This document shows positions 1 through 9,286 of a stretch of 64,000 nucleotides of DNA, in pieces. A model generated the notes under the pieces. The model was not told the DNA's origin. It saw only the letters and a program-made list of their open reading frames with translations, and searched no databases. The translations under genes and the position numbers were made by a program. Source of the stretch: Ruminococcaceae bacterium KH2T8. GTDB taxonomy: Bacteria > Bacillota > Clostridia > Saccharofermentanales > Saccharofermentanaceae. Numbering within the stretch: position 1 is the stretch's first letter; each line of letters begins with the position of its first letter. The stretch spans positions 248,001 through 312,000 of the forward strand of contig FOIY01000001.1 in NCBI GenBank assembly GCA_900111435.1. Reading direction: 5' to 3'.

Positions 1-1172
1 GCCGTATCGGCAGTCGTTTCGGACGTATCGGAAGGCTCTGTAGGCTCAGTCTCGTCTTCACCTGCTTCTGTTACGCTGTCCAGGATCAGCTCACGAAGAG
101 CAAGACCTTCGGTCGAGATAAACTCATCAGGCCAGTGACCTCCTATCTTCTCTTCATCTGTCAAAGTATCGAGAGAATAGTTAAGAAGGTTATCGTCAAA
201 GGAGCCGTCGGGGCCCACGCCGCAGAAGCACCAGGAAATACCGGCTTCCTCGAGTGCATCAAGGTCCAGCGTATAAAGCTCGGTTATGGACGACCTGATC
301 AACGGTATACCGATAGCAGTGGAGCTCGGGATAGATTCAACATCGTTAAGGGCATAAAGAAGATTGGATTCCTCGATAAGCGAGATCGACGCCATAGCTG
401 TAGCGCTCTCATACACGGGAGTTCCTACGATTATTATATTGTCGCGGTCATTTTCCCTGATAGCGTCGATTACTGCCTCAGCGTAAGGTCTTACCGAACC
501 GCTCCAGCTGACGCTGTTCTCGTCTTCTGAATCATATGTTCCGACATTACTGCAGATCTCATAGATGATGTTAGGTGAATCCGCATAGATGGCAGACAAT
601 CTGGAGAAAAGGTCCTCGGCGGTTATCTGATAAGGACGATCAGGACCACACTGACCCGGAAGTTCGAAATCGGCAATAACATATACACCCTGATCCTGGC
701 ATAGATCAACTGCGGAACAAAGTGCGTTAAAAGTATCATCGGGACTGTTCACATAAGATGAATAGTCAAGCCTGAACCTGATCACATTGCATCCCCAGTC
801 CTCGGCAAGAGTCTGAACGGTATCAGCATTGATAAAACCGCAGTCATCACTGGCGATATCCATACACATGCCCCTGAGGACGATCTTCTCGCCCTGAGCA
901 TCAACGATATCGAGTCTGTCCACGCTGAGCTGGCCATGGACGTCTACTACCCTTTGGGTAACTACGGGTGTACTAAAAGGTCCGTGAAGAACGGTCGTCT
1001 CTGTGGGAACCGTCTCAGTAGTTTCAGTCGTTTCTTCAAGAAGAGATTCAAATATCGGCGCAGTCGTCTCGGGCGGCAGCGTCTCAGCCGGCAATTTCTT
1101 CGAGCAACCGCCCGAAAATGCCGTAAACACTGCAATCGATAAAATTCCAACAAGCAACCTAAAATATTTCAT
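1..1172 (-). CDS. GH5-like lipoprotein, probable pseudo-glycosidase (3' end outside window)
   Basis: The reading frame opens at ATG 1172, with GGAG 6 nt upstream, and stays open to the left edge (390 codons seen). Residues 1-23 are a lipoprotein signal ending in FSGGC. A Thr/Glu-rich linker follows at about 29-60, then a domain at about 79-345 that aligns by eye with subfamily-2 GH5 endoglucanases (GQLSV, LRGM, DWGCNVIRFRLDY, IIYEI, RPYAEAVI, GISW). The acid/base site, normally NEP after IYEIA, reads SNV here (residues 208-210). The nucleophile strand, normally VSEWG or VGEFG, reads IRSSI near 292-296, and the conserved HFY region reads ALND. This suggests a carbohydrate-binding or sensory protein, not a hydrolase. 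A second Thr/Glu/Ser-rich linker at the left edge suggests another domain beyond it. The GH5 fold is fairly secure; the loss of activity is inferred. Confidence 0.7.
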   Translation of the reverse strand, partial: MKYFRLLVGILSIAVFTAFSGGCSKKLPAETLPPETTAPIFESLLEETTETTETVPTETTVLHGPFSTPVVTQRVVDVHGQLSVDRLDIVDAQGEKIVLRGMCMDIASDDCGFINADTVQTLAEDWGCNVIRFRLDYSSYVNSPDDTFNALCSAVDLCQDQGVYVIADFELPGQCGPDRPYQITAEDLFSRLSAIYADSPNIIYEICSNVGTYDSEDENSVSWSGSVRPYAEAVIDAIRENDRDNIIIVGTPVYESATAMASISLIEESNLLYALNDVESIPSSTAIGIPLIRSSITELYTLDLDALEEAGISWCFCGVGPDGSFDDNLLNYSLDTLTDEEKIGGHWPDEFISTEGLALRELILDSVTEAGEDETEPTEPSDTSETTADT

Positions 1173-1327
1173 CTTGAACTCCGATCCTTATTCTCATACT
1201 ATTTTGATAGTCTATAATATTGACGTAATCTCTTCAACTCGTTAATAGATTAGTCATAATTTATTAACAATTATTAGAGGTTCTGCCTATATAATAAAAC
1301 TATAGAAATGCTTCGGAGGCAACATTG

Positions 1328-1669
1328 ATGTCTAGAGTAGATAGTTTAAGAGGAAAGATCACAAAATATGCTGCTAAGGGTAACTTGGCCAAGCTTGTGA
1401 AACTCGCCGAGGATCAGGATCCTGATGTTCGCGCAGAGGTTGCACTTGCTATGGGTAAGATCAACACTTACGAGAGCGGCATGGCACTCATTCCCCTCCT
1501 CAGGGACTCTGTATCAATGGTTAGAGCCAATGCTTCTACCGCTGCAGCAGAGTGTAACGCTAAGCATTGCGAGGAGTACGTAAAGAAATTAGCTTTCGCA
1601 GATCCCGATCCCCTCGTAAGAGAAACAGCTAAAGCGGCTTACGATTGTCTCAAGACTTCGGTAATCTGA
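1328..1669 (+). CDS. Small HEAT-repeat protein
   Basis: A 113-residue cytoplasmic protein of paired helices. The repeats around DQDPDVRAEVALAMGKI, LLRDSVSMVRANAS and FADPDPLVRETAKAAY carry the D-x-x-V-R signature of PBS-lyase-type HEAT repeats. Such proteins usually act as protein-protein scaffolds, and no catalytic motif is visible. ATG 1328 is preferred over the in-frame TTG at 1325 because GGAGG at 1316-1320 lies 7 nt from it. A TATAAT at 1290-1295 is a likely -10 box. The gene is divergent from the GH5-like lipoprotein and ends in its own strong terminator, so it is a monocistronic unit. The partner is unknown. Confidence 0.8.
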   Translation: MSRVDSLRGKITKYAAKGNLAKLVKLAEDQDPDVRAEVALAMGKINTYESGMALIPLLRDSVSMVRANASTAAAECNAKHCEEYVKKLAFADPDPLVRETAKAAYDCLKTSVI

Positions 1670-1695
1670 TCCAAACTAAATTGATCTATCACAAA

Positions 1696-1727
1696 GGACC
1701 GTTTCCTATCGAAACGGTCCTCTTTTT
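1696..1727 (+). terminator. Rho-independent terminator of the HEAT-repeat gene
   Basis: A perfect 10-bp stem, GGACCGTTTC with GAAACGGTCC, a 5-nt loop and a following TCTTTTT tract, 27 nt after the stop codon. Confidence 0.9.
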
Positions 1728-1810
1728 GTGTCCCTGAAGATGGTTTTCGTACTGTCAAAACCGACTAAAACGCCTATATTCAAGTACACCCTGCGTTCAT
1801 AATTTTGAGA

Positions 1811-1846
1811 ATATAAAACGGCCTCGATCCATATGGACCGAGGCCG
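1811..1846 (-). terminator. Terminator downstream of the last paralogous lipoprotein gene
   Basis: An inverted repeat CGGCCTCG/CGAGGCCG extends to 12 bp with one mismatch and an ATAT loop. On the minus strand it is followed by TTTTATATT. It lies about 33 nt past the stop at 1879. Confidence 0.8.
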
Positions 1847-1878
1847 AATCAATTCAGTTTAAGTTACTGATCCTAAGA

Positions 1879-3204
1879 TCACATACCTACGCTACAAACG
1901 CCTGCGCCCTGCTGAACACCGCCGTGATAAACGATGATGCAGTAGTAACCGTCTGCAGGATTATCGTATGTGCACTCATAGTACTCACCATCAGAGTAAG
2001 ATGTATTGCAGCTGACAGTATTTGTGTATACGAGCTCAGCAGTATCATAAGATCCGTCTGCAGAGTAGTAGTACTCATATGTAACGTCACCAAGTGTATC
2101 ATCAAGTCTCTCGATAGTATACTCGATCTGAGCTACGCCTGAAGCATATACGCCGTTATCGGAATTGAACCATACGGGTACGCTGGATCCATTGTAGAAT
2201 GGATCAGAAGAATCTGTGTAGTAAGCGTTGTATCCTACGTCATCAGCCATTCCGCCTGTTGCAGCAGGAGTTGCTGTAGGAGTAGCTGTAGCCTCAACGT
2301 TGACTGTAGCAGAACCGGAAAGGATCACTTCATCATCAAGATAGTATGTGATCGTGTATGTGCCTGCTGCGAAATACTCGCCTGTCTCATCAAGGTAAGT
2401 AGCATCAACATCAGTTGTGTGAGCCCAGAGATCTGAAGAATTCTCGGATGTGAAGATAACTGCACCGTTAACTGTAAGCTCAGCTCTTACACCGGGAAGG
2501 CTTGCATCATAGTTGAGAGACTCATCAATAGGAAGCTCGGCAGAGATCTGAGTAGCGTTTGTGTATACAGGAGCTGTATCGTCACCGTTGTCTGTGAACC
2601 ACCACTCAAGGTTAGTAGCATCAAGGCACTCTGTTACGGGAAGTGTGAATACATAAGACTCACCCGTGAAAGCATAGAGAGCATCGAAAGCCTTGCCGTA
2701 GTTAGAGCAGAGCCAATCCTCATCGTCCTTCTCGAACTCAAGAGTTACGGAGATCTCAACTGTATCAGCATCACCTACTGCTGCAACGAAATCGTCTACA
2801 GAAGCAAGAGAATCATCCTCAAGGAGAGACTCATAATCAGCGATAGTGAAAGTAACGTCTACGGAACCCTCACCGCTCTTCTTGGAAGCCTCAGCGGACT
2901 CCTCATCTATCTCATAAGAGATAGTATCTGCGATAGCGCTTACAGCCTCAGCTGCATCAGCCGTGTAGATCTCTCCCTCAGAGAAATCGAGCTTGCCTGC
3001 CCACTCTTCCTGATCGTCTTCGAAATCAGAAACTGTAAGCTTAGCGAGCTTATCAACACTGCATGCTGCCATATTCTTAGCATATGTATCAGCAGCTTCA
3101 AGTACTTCATCCTTGGACTTGTCAAGGAAAGCACAGCTTGTCATTGAAAGGATCATTGCAGATGTAAGAGATACAGCAACTACCTTCTTTGTACTTCTTT
3201 TCAT
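1879..3204 (-). CDS. Paralogous lipoprotein 5 (shared N-terminal domain plus beta-rich C-terminus)
   Basis: 441 residues. The lipobox is SMTSC with Cys24, so the protein should be lipid-anchored outside the membrane. Residues about 29-185 form the domain shared by all five neighbours: KSKDEVLEAAD, a GEGSVDV-FTIADYE strand, then FEKDDEDWLCSNY. The pattern suggests an NTF2-like alpha+beta fold (inference). A beta-sandwich segment follows, with WWFTDNG, VYTN and AAGTYTITYYLDD, then a Pro/Thr linker and a Tyr-rich C-terminal module unlike the others. ATG 3204 has GGAGG at 3211-3215. An in-frame ATG 27 nt upstream lacks such a site. TATACT at 3260-3255 is a possible -10 box. Function unknown. Confidence 0.8.
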   Translation of the reverse strand: MKRSTKKVVAVSLTSAMILSMTSCAFLDKSKDEVLEAADTYAKNMAACSVDKLAKLTVSDFEDDQEEWAGKLDFSEGEIYTADAAEAVSAIADTISYEIDEESAEASKKSGEGSVDVTFTIADYESLLEDDSLASVDDFVAAVGDADTVEISVTLEFEKDDEDWLCSNYGKAFDALYAFTGESYVFTLPVTECLDATNLEWWFTDNGDDTAPVYTNATQISAELPIDESLNYDASLPGVRAELTVNGAVIFTSENSSDLWAHTTDVDATYLDETGEYFAAGTYTITYYLDDEVILSGSATVNVEATATPTATPAATGGMADDVGYNAYYTDSSDPFYNGSSVPVWFNSDNGVYASGVAQIEYTIERLDDTLGDVTYEYYYSADGSYDTAELVYTNTVSCNTSYSDGEYYECTYDNPADGYYCIIVYHGGVQQGAGVCSVGM

Positions 3205-3315
3205 ATTATTCCTCCGTTCTCGGTCATACATGATCTATAGTGACCGACTTATAGAGTATACTATAAAATTTGCATTACGAATGATTTCTTTTTTAACAAA
3301 ATAAGAATAATTGCG

Positions 3316-3352
3316 AAGAAAAAAAGGCGGCCTTCCAAGGAAGACCGCCTTA
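3316..3352 (-). terminator. Terminator between lipoprotein genes 4 and 5
   Basis: An 11-bp stem GGCGGCCTTCC/GGAAGACCGCC with one mismatch and a 2-nt gap, followed on the minus strand by a run of T residues (TTTTTTTCTTC). It lies 21 nt past the stop at 3374. Confidence 0.85.
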
Positions 3353-3373
3353 TTAAGTCTATGTCAGTTCAGA

Positions 3374-4603
3374 TCACTCAACATTTACCGTACAGCTGTC
3401 AGATACGAGCATATTACCGTCAGCATCGTAGAATGTGATCGTATACTCACCTGCTGCGAAGTAATCTCCATCGAGAGGACAGTTGTCGATATCATATGTG
3501 TGTACCCAAGCATCGTATGTACCATACTCTGTGTAGATAACTTCACCGTTATAAGCTACCGTGAAGTAGCCTGTTGAGTAGTCGTAGTTACCTGTGTACT
3601 CAAGCTCACCGTCGATTACATCAGTATTTGTATAGACAGGGTTGGAATCATCGTAGTTATCTGTGAACCACCAGTCAAGCTCGGGCTCGAAGCCAAGCTG
3701 AACTTCCTCAAGGTAAACCGTAGCTACACCGGACCAGATGATGCTGTCATCAGCGTCATAGAATGTGATCGTGTACTCACCGGCTGCAAGATAGTAGCCT
3801 GTCTCATCTGTAGGAGCACCGGGTGTTGAGGAGTAGAAGTAACCCATATAGTCACCTGTCTCTCTGTAGAGCTCCTGACCCTGATACTCGACTGTGTAGT
3901 AGATACCGGAATAATCAATATCAGTAGACCAGTCAAATGCAAGGTCTACATCGATATATGTTGTATTTGTGTAGTAGCTGTCACCATAGTTCCAGTCACA
4001 ACCGAACCAGTTAACGCCTGTAACCATATCAGCGATCGGGATCCTGAACTCATAGTCCTCTTCCGTGAAAGCATAGAGCTCATCAAAGATCTCCTCATAG
4101 TTAGAGCAGAGCCACTCATCCTCGTCCTTCTCGAACTCGATAGTGATAGTGATCTCCTGTGTGTCAGCATCCTCGATAGCATCAACGAAGTCCTCTACCT
4201 TAACGATATCGTCATCGTCAACAACGGGCTCGTAATCAGCGATTGTGAATACAACGTCTACAGAACCTTCGCCTGTCTTCTTGGAAGCCTCTACAGACTC
4301 CTCATCAACCTCATAAGAGATCGTGTCGGCGATAGCCTGAGCTGCAGTAGCTGCATCGGAATCATAGTAATCACCGCTGCTGAATGTGAGCTTCTCTTCC
4401 CAATCTTCCTGTACATCCTCGAAGTCTTCGATAGAACCCTTAGCGATCTTGGAAACATTGCAAGATGCAAGATTCTTAGCGAAGCCGTCTACTGTCTCGA
4501 GAACCTCATCCTTTGACTTGTCAAACAATGAGCAACCGGACATAGAAAGGATCATTGCCGAAGCAACAGCAAGAGAAATAGTTTTCTTGGAAACTGTTTT
4601 CAT
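3374..4603 (-). CDS. Paralogous lipoprotein 4 with two tandem beta-sandwich repeats
   Basis: 409 residues. Signal and lipobox SMSGC, Cys24. The shared N-terminal domain (KSKDEVLE at 29-36, GEGSVDVVFTIADYE, FEKDEDEWLCSNYEE) is closest to paralogs 2 and 5. Two copies of a beta module follow. Each opens with a Trp/Tyr segment and YTNT, and each closes with AAGEYTITFYDAD and a final strand ending in V-x-V or V-x-L before E. The second copy ends the protein. RBS GGAGG is 5 nt before ATG 4603. It has its own terminator at 3316-3352. The 148-bp gap before it has a weak TGCC/GGCA hairpin and a possible -10 TAAAAT. No catalytic motif is seen; it may be an adhesin or a wall or glycan sensor. Confidence 0.8.
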   Translation of the reverse strand: MKTVSKKTISLAVASAMILSMSGCSLFDKSKDEVLETVDGFAKNLASCNVSKIAKGSIEDFEDVQEDWEEKLTFSSGDYYDSDAATAAQAIADTISYEVDEESVEASKKTGEGSVDVVFTIADYEPVVDDDDIVKVEDFVDAIEDADTQEITITIEFEKDEDEWLCSNYEEIFDELYAFTEEDYEFRIPIADMVTGVNWFGCDWNYGDSYYTNTTYIDVDLAFDWSTDIDYSGIYYTVEYQGQELYRETGDYMGYFYSSTPGAPTDETGYYLAAGEYTITFYDADDSIIWSGVATVYLEEVQLGFEPELDWWFTDNYDDSNPVYTNTDVIDGELEYTGNYDYSTGYFTVAYNGEVIYTEYGTYDAWVHTYDIDNCPLDGDYFAAGEYTITFYDADGNMLVSDSCTVNVE

Positions 4604-4751
4604 AAATACCTCCCTCTGGTACCAATAATTGTTTGTGAACCACTTCTTGTATTTTACTATAAAATCAACAAAAATATAACAATATTTTTATCAATTCGAA
4701 TGAAACGGACATTTCCTTTCCTGTACACGCTAAAGTGCCAAAAGGCAATGA

Positions 4752-6407
4752 TCAGCCGGCCGGGGCCTCTCCTACCCTACAATATCCGACAACACAGGGA
4801 TCTCCTCCGTCGAACTGCACATGTATGGTATAGTAACCGTCCTCTAAACGGGAACCGTCACCGTCGAATTCAAACTCGTAACGAAGCTCACCGTCTACTT
4901 CAGTCACTTCTACGCTGACAGTGTCATTGAGCTCGACATTGTCATATGAAAAACCGGTATCCGAATACTCAACGAAGAATTCCATCGTACCGAGATCCTG
5001 ATCAACGGGAAGAACATATGTGATCTCTCCGGGATTCGATCCGTAATAAGCGAAATCGTCGTCAGATCCGTCTTCCAAGATCCAGTACGGATCGTCCATG
5101 GCGGCATAGATATCATAGCTGAATCCGTCATCGATCTTATCAAAGCCGATATAACCGCCGATCTGTGTACCGTCAAGACCGTGATTATTCCTGAGAACGA
5201 TCGCTGTTGCACTTCCGTAACAGGTATCAGTAGCGTCGTCATAGAATGTGATCACGTAGATGCCGGGATCCATATAACTGCCGGAGGTATTCCAGTCGCC
5301 CTCTCCGTCAGAGTTATAGTAACCTTCATATGTACCTAAAGGAGATGTGTATACGAGCTCACCGTTATATGTAACGGTATAGTATACGTTAGGATCCCCG
5401 TAGTGGTTAGTCAGATCCAGGTCGATCAGGCATGTATCGTTATATATCGCATAGGAACCATGGTCTACGGTCTCACTGTACCATCCAAACTGCTCGTGAG
5501 GACGATATTCGGTATTAACAACACTGACTGTCCTGGATACCAGTATCCTGCCGATCCCGTCATAAACAATAAACTGATATTGGCCCGTTGCAAGACCATC
5601 GGGTCTTATCGGATCAGACGGGATATCGGCGCATTCCGTATTGACGGTAAAATACTCAAGCCCTCTGGAAGTTGTCATCACCAAAGTACCTTCATAGTAT
5701 ACTTCAGTATATATATCAGAGATATCCGACTCCCAGTCATATGAGATATAACAGTAAAGCTCAGTAGGATTAGTAAAAGTATCAGTACTATATTCGGTCC
5801 AAGAAGAGATCTCTATGCCGTATACCACACCTGAAAGGTTAGGATAATATTCGAATCTTTCATCCATGAAATCAAAGATCGTCGTAAGTACTTCCTCGTG
5901 ATTTGAGACTAACCATGCATCTCCGACGAGTTCAAACTCGAGTCGCAGGTCATACTCCCTCTTCTCCGATGTTCTGTCGATCTCTCGTGCAAAGCTGTCG
6001 GGTGATTCCATGATATCAACATCATCCGTAAGAGCATCATAATCAGCGATCTTAACGGTCAGGTCGATATAGCCTTCACCATACCTGGTGTTACCTGTAG
6101 CTGAATCTTCATCGATCGTATACGAGATGCTGTCACATATCGCTTCATAGGCTTCTGCCTCATCACGATCAAAGCGCTCGTCCAGATCGAGCTTGTCGCT
6201 CCAGGATCTCTTGTCATCCTTGAAATCGTCTGTGGAAAGCTTGGATATCTGCGATACCTTTCGAGCCAGAACAGCCTTCATATAAGGCTTCGCGGCATCA
6301 ATAATATCTTTTGAAGCATCCTTCCCGGCAAAACAGCCGGAAAGGATGCCTAAAGACATCGTAACGGTCATCGCCGTTGCGATAATTTTTTTAACAGTTT
6401 TATTCAT
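4752..6407 (-). CDS. Paralogous lipoprotein 3, the longest and most divergent
   Basis: 551 residues. Signal ends at ILSGC, Cys25. The shared N-terminal domain is recognisable but diverged (SKDIIDAAKPYMKA, GEGYIDLTVKIADYD, DAWLVSNHEEV). Three beta-rich modules follow. Two carry YTEVYYEGTL/YTVTYNGEL with GQYQFIVYDGIG and PGIYVITFYDDA closing strands. A last module (about 430-551) has PVDQDLGTMEFFVEYSD and DGYYTIHVQFDGG. RBS GAGG is 8 nt before ATG 6407. It starts 37 nt after paralog 2, so it is probably co-transcribed with it. Function unknown. Confidence 0.8.
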   Translation of the reverse strand: MNKTVKKIIATAMTVTMSLGILSGCFAGKDASKDIIDAAKPYMKAVLARKVSQISKLSTDDFKDDKRSWSDKLDLDERFDRDEAEAYEAICDSISYTIDEDSATGNTRYGEGYIDLTVKIADYDALTDDVDIMESPDSFAREIDRTSEKREYDLRLEFELVGDAWLVSNHEEVLTTIFDFMDERFEYYPNLSGVVYGIEISSWTEYSTDTFTNPTELYCYISYDWESDISDIYTEVYYEGTLVMTTSRGLEYFTVNTECADIPSDPIRPDGLATGQYQFIVYDGIGRILVSRTVSVVNTEYRPHEQFGWYSETVDHGSYAIYNDTCLIDLDLTNHYGDPNVYYTVTYNGELVYTSPLGTYEGYYNSDGEGDWNTSGSYMDPGIYVITFYDDATDTCYGSATAIVLRNNHGLDGTQIGGYIGFDKIDDGFSYDIYAAMDDPYWILEDGSDDDFAYYGSNPGEITYVLPVDQDLGTMEFFVEYSDTGFSYDNVELNDTVSVEVTEVDGELRYEFEFDGDGSRLEDGYYTIHVQFDGGDPCVVGYCRVGEAPAG

Positions 6408-6444
6408 CCCTTATTCCTCGAATAACTGTATCGTATTTTATCTG

Positions 6445-7824
6445 TTAAGTAACTCCTGCGAATGCGATAAGGAGCAATCCCTGTGTAACTCTGGGATCGT
6501 ATGTACCGAGGATATAATATCCGGACTCGAGCGGATCACCGGATAAAGTAAAGTGATATACATATCCGCCGTCATCGGTAGGCTCGGCAGAAGCGAAATT
6601 GAATCCGCAGTCCTCGATATCATTCGAATCACTGACGATCATCAAATCACTTCTCATATATCTGTACTCAAGGATACCGAGATCCTCGGAAGTATAAAGA
6701 TCGAATCTGATCTCACCATCGCTTGAAGTGTAATAACCGGATGAGGAAGATCCGTCTGAAGTATACCAACCGGATGCTTCCTGATCGAAAGCATCATAGT
6801 ACTCATCGCCTTCGCTCAAGTCGTAATCGTACTGAACGATACCGGGAACGATGATAGCATATCCGCTGCCGTCATCATCGCCATCGGCAGGCGTAGGAGC
6901 CGCCGTAGGTGTAGGAGTAGCAACTGCCTCAACATAGACTGTTGCATTACCGGACCATATCACGGAATCATCTACATCATAGAACGTGATCGTATATGCA
7001 CCGGCAGCGAGAACGTCCTGCTCAGAGTCAACCGGAGCACCGTCATAGAAGGTATAGAGTGTAGCCATGTAGGAACCTGTACCTCTGTAGATCTCCTGTC
7101 CGCCGTACTCGAAAGTATAATAGATCTCGCTGTAGTCAAGATCCTGAGAATAATCAAGATCAAGATCGACTTCGATATATGTCGTATTAGTATAGTTGCT
7201 GTCACCAAGCTCCCAGTCACAACCGTACCAGTTGACACCCAGAACACACTCAACGAAAGGGATCCTGAACTCATATTCTTCGGAAGTAAATGCATAGAGA
7301 TCCTCGAAGACATCCTCGTAGTTAGAGCAGAGCCATGTATCGTCATCCTTTTCGAATTCGATAGTGATCTCGATCTCCTTCGTATCGGCATCATCTACTG
7401 CGTCTACGAAATCCTCGATCTTAGTTAAGTCCTCATCATCAAGAAGCGCCTCGTAATCGGCAATAGTAAATACTACTTCGACGGAACCCTCACCCTTCTT
7501 GGCAGTAGCTTCTACAGACTCTTCATCGATCTCGTACTTGATAGTACCTGCGATCGCACTGAGTGCCGATGCAGCATCCTCGGTATAAAGATCACCCTCG
7601 GAAAAGTCAAGTATCTCCGTCCAGGTATCCTGATCGTCCTTAAGATCCTTAACAGTACCCTTTACGAGCTTAGAAACATTACAAGCCGCCAGATTCTTGG
7701 CATATGCTTCAGCAGCATCAAGAACTTCATCCTTAGACTTATCAAGGAAAGCACATCCTGTCATGGACAGGACCACTGAAGCACTCAAAGCAACTGAGAT
7801 CAATTTACGAAAATCTCCCCTCAT
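6445..7824 (-). CDS. Paralogous lipoprotein 2
   Basis: 459 residues. Lipobox SMTGC, Cys24. The shared N-terminal domain follows (FLDKSKDEVLDAAE, GEGSVEVVFTIADYE, FEKDDDTWLCSNYED), then one beta module matching paralog 4 (GVNWYGCDW, YTNTTYIEVDLD, AAGAYTITFYDVDD), a Pro/Thr linker, and a C-terminal module (GWYTSDGSSSSGYY, ESGYYILG) resembling the end of paralog 1. ATG 7824 is chosen over GTG 7833 because AGGTGG lies 6 nt upstream. A well-spaced sigma-A-like promoter sits inside the end of the preceding gene. No enzyme signature. Confidence 0.8.
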   Translation of the reverse strand: MRGDFRKLISVALSASVVLSMTGCAFLDKSKDEVLDAAEAYAKNLAACNVSKLVKGTVKDLKDDQDTWTEILDFSEGDLYTEDAASALSAIAGTIKYEIDEESVEATAKKGEGSVEVVFTIADYEALLDDEDLTKIEDFVDAVDDADTKEIEITIEFEKDDDTWLCSNYEDVFEDLYAFTSEEYEFRIPFVECVLGVNWYGCDWELGDSNYTNTTYIEVDLDLDYSQDLDYSEIYYTFEYGGQEIYRGTGSYMATLYTFYDGAPVDSEQDVLAAGAYTITFYDVDDSVIWSGNATVYVEAVATPTPTAAPTPADGDDDGSGYAIIVPGIVQYDYDLSEGDEYYDAFDQEASGWYTSDGSSSSGYYTSSDGEIRFDLYTSEDLGILEYRYMRSDLMIVSDSNDIEDCGFNFASAEPTDDGGYVYHFTLSGDPLESGYYILGTYDPRVTQGLLLIAFAGVT

Positions 7825-7869
7825 CTTATCCACCTCACAATTAAATTTGTCCCAAATTTAGACTATTAC

Positions 7870-7898
7870 ATTATATCAATTAATCTTGCCACCTGCAA
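7870..7898 (-). promoter_or_regulatory. Sigma-A-type promoter for lipoprotein 2
   Basis: On the minus strand TTGCAG (7898-7893) and TATAAT (7875-7870) are separated by exactly 17 nt. It overlaps the 3' end of the preceding gene and lies about 46 nt upstream of ATG 7824. Confidence 0.6.
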
Positions 7899-9282
7899 AG
7901 ACAGCATAATCTGCATTAGGATCATCATAAGCGCCGTTAGCGATAACAAGGATATAATATCCACTCGGGATCGTGCTCCTGTCTACTGAGTACTGATAAT
8001 ACATGGAACCGTCTTCCTCAGTCACAAGAGTGATATCGCCGGTATCTATCTGCGACATATGCTCAATCAGAGGGGATTCAATCTGAGCCACATCGCTCTG
8101 AAGGAGGAAGAATCCCAGAGGACCGTGATCCTCAGAAATATAGAGTCTGAACTCGACCGTACCTGCATCTTCGGGGTATTCGCCGTCGATCATCTGACCA
8201 TCGAGATACCAGCCTGTTCTGTCCTGATCGATCTCGGCATAGAATTCGGGATCTCTGTCGGGAGTATACTCGATATCTCCGACATTCTCATCCATATCAA
8301 CATAATCGGGCTCATCTTCAAGATAGACCGTTACATCTTCGCTGAAGACCTCTTCACCGTCAGCATAAACAGCTACCGTATAAGTACCCTCGTCAATATA
8401 GTCGCCGTTCGGTGAGAGCGGAACGCCTCTGTCAAGAACGGATATAAATACCAGGACACCATTGGAATCAGCCATAGCCTCTTCGTCGTAGATAACGATC
8501 TGATTGGAGAATACGGGCTCGCCGTCGACCAAGAGCGAGTAAGTCATGATACTCGTATCGATGGGAACCTCCGGGTCAAAGATAACGCAGAGTCCGAGAT
8601 ATGCGGTATTTACATAAGTTCCTTCACCGTATTCCTCGCTGCATCCGTCCCAGAATGAATATACGGGAACATATGCGGTAGAAGGTGTGAATTCCAGGGC
8701 TCTGATATCAGTAAAGGAAAAGAGCTCATCGGTAAGACTTCCGATCTTCGTGACCTTCCAGTCTTCTTCGTCGTCCTGCTCGACTTCGATATTGATCGTT
8801 ATCTCTTTAGTCTCGGCATTTTCCATATCAGCCAGCATGGAATCGATATCTTCATATTCACCGGATTCTGCACTGATCGTCGTGGGATCGGCAACCGTAA
8901 ATACGACATCTACCGAACCTTCGGGATGCTTCTTTGAATACTCGACGGAATCCTCATCGACGGTATAGGCTATCGTGCCTGCTACATACTCGGCGAGCTG
9001 CGCGGCTTCAGCACTATATACCTCACCCTCTTCGAACTGAAGAAGAGGTTCGATCTCAGTAAGATCATCGGAAATGCTGTCGCTGCACACCTTACGTGCC
9101 TTATTAAGATCAAGCTTGGCGAGCTGCTTACAAAATTCATCCGCCGTATCGATTATGTCTTCCGAATAATCAACGGGCTCATCCTTCTCCTCTTTCTTGA
9201 GACTGTCGAGGATATCGCATCCCGTTACCGAAAATATCATTGTCGAAGCCACTACGGCTGCTACTGTCTTTCTTAACTTCAT
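7876..9282 (-). CDS. Paralogous lipoprotein 1, next to the diadenylate cyclase gene
   Basis: 468 residues. Lipobox SVTGC, Cys22, then a charged Lys/Glu spacer. The shared N-terminal domain is diverged (SEDIIDTADEFCKQLAK, PEGSVDVVFTVADP, EQDDEEDWKVTK). A beta module with EGTYTVAVYADGEEVFS follows, then a C-terminal module with GWYLDGQ, EFRLYISEDHGPLGF and SGYYILVIA, matching the end of paralog 2. ATG 9282 has GAGGAA about 6 nt upstream. The longer reading frame from 9324 would overlap cdaA by 38 nt and has no such site. The start is 4 nt past the cdaA-ybbR stop, so co-transcription is likely. It may be the founder of the array, but this is inference. Confidence 0.8.
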   Translation of the reverse strand: MKLRKTVAAVVASTMIFSVTGCDILDSLKKEEKDEPVDYSEDIIDTADEFCKQLAKLDLNKARKVCSDSISDDLTEIEPLLQFEEGEVYSAEAAQLAEYVAGTIAYTVDEDSVEYSKKHPEGSVDVVFTVADPTTISAESGEYEDIDSMLADMENAETKEITINIEVEQDDEEDWKVTKIGSLTDELFSFTDIRALEFTPSTAYVPVYSFWDGCSEEYGEGTYVNTAYLGLCVIFDPEVPIDTSIMTYSLLVDGEPVFSNQIVIYDEEAMADSNGVLVFISVLDRGVPLSPNGDYIDEGTYTVAVYADGEEVFSEDVTVYLEDEPDYVDMDENVGDIEYTPDRDPEFYAEIDQDRTGWYLDGQMIDGEYPEDAGTVEFRLYISEDHGPLGFFLLQSDVAQIESPLIEHMSQIDTGDITLVTEEDGSMYYQYSVDRSTIPSGYYILVIANGAYDDPNADYAVFAGGKIN

Positions 9283-9286
9283 TCTC

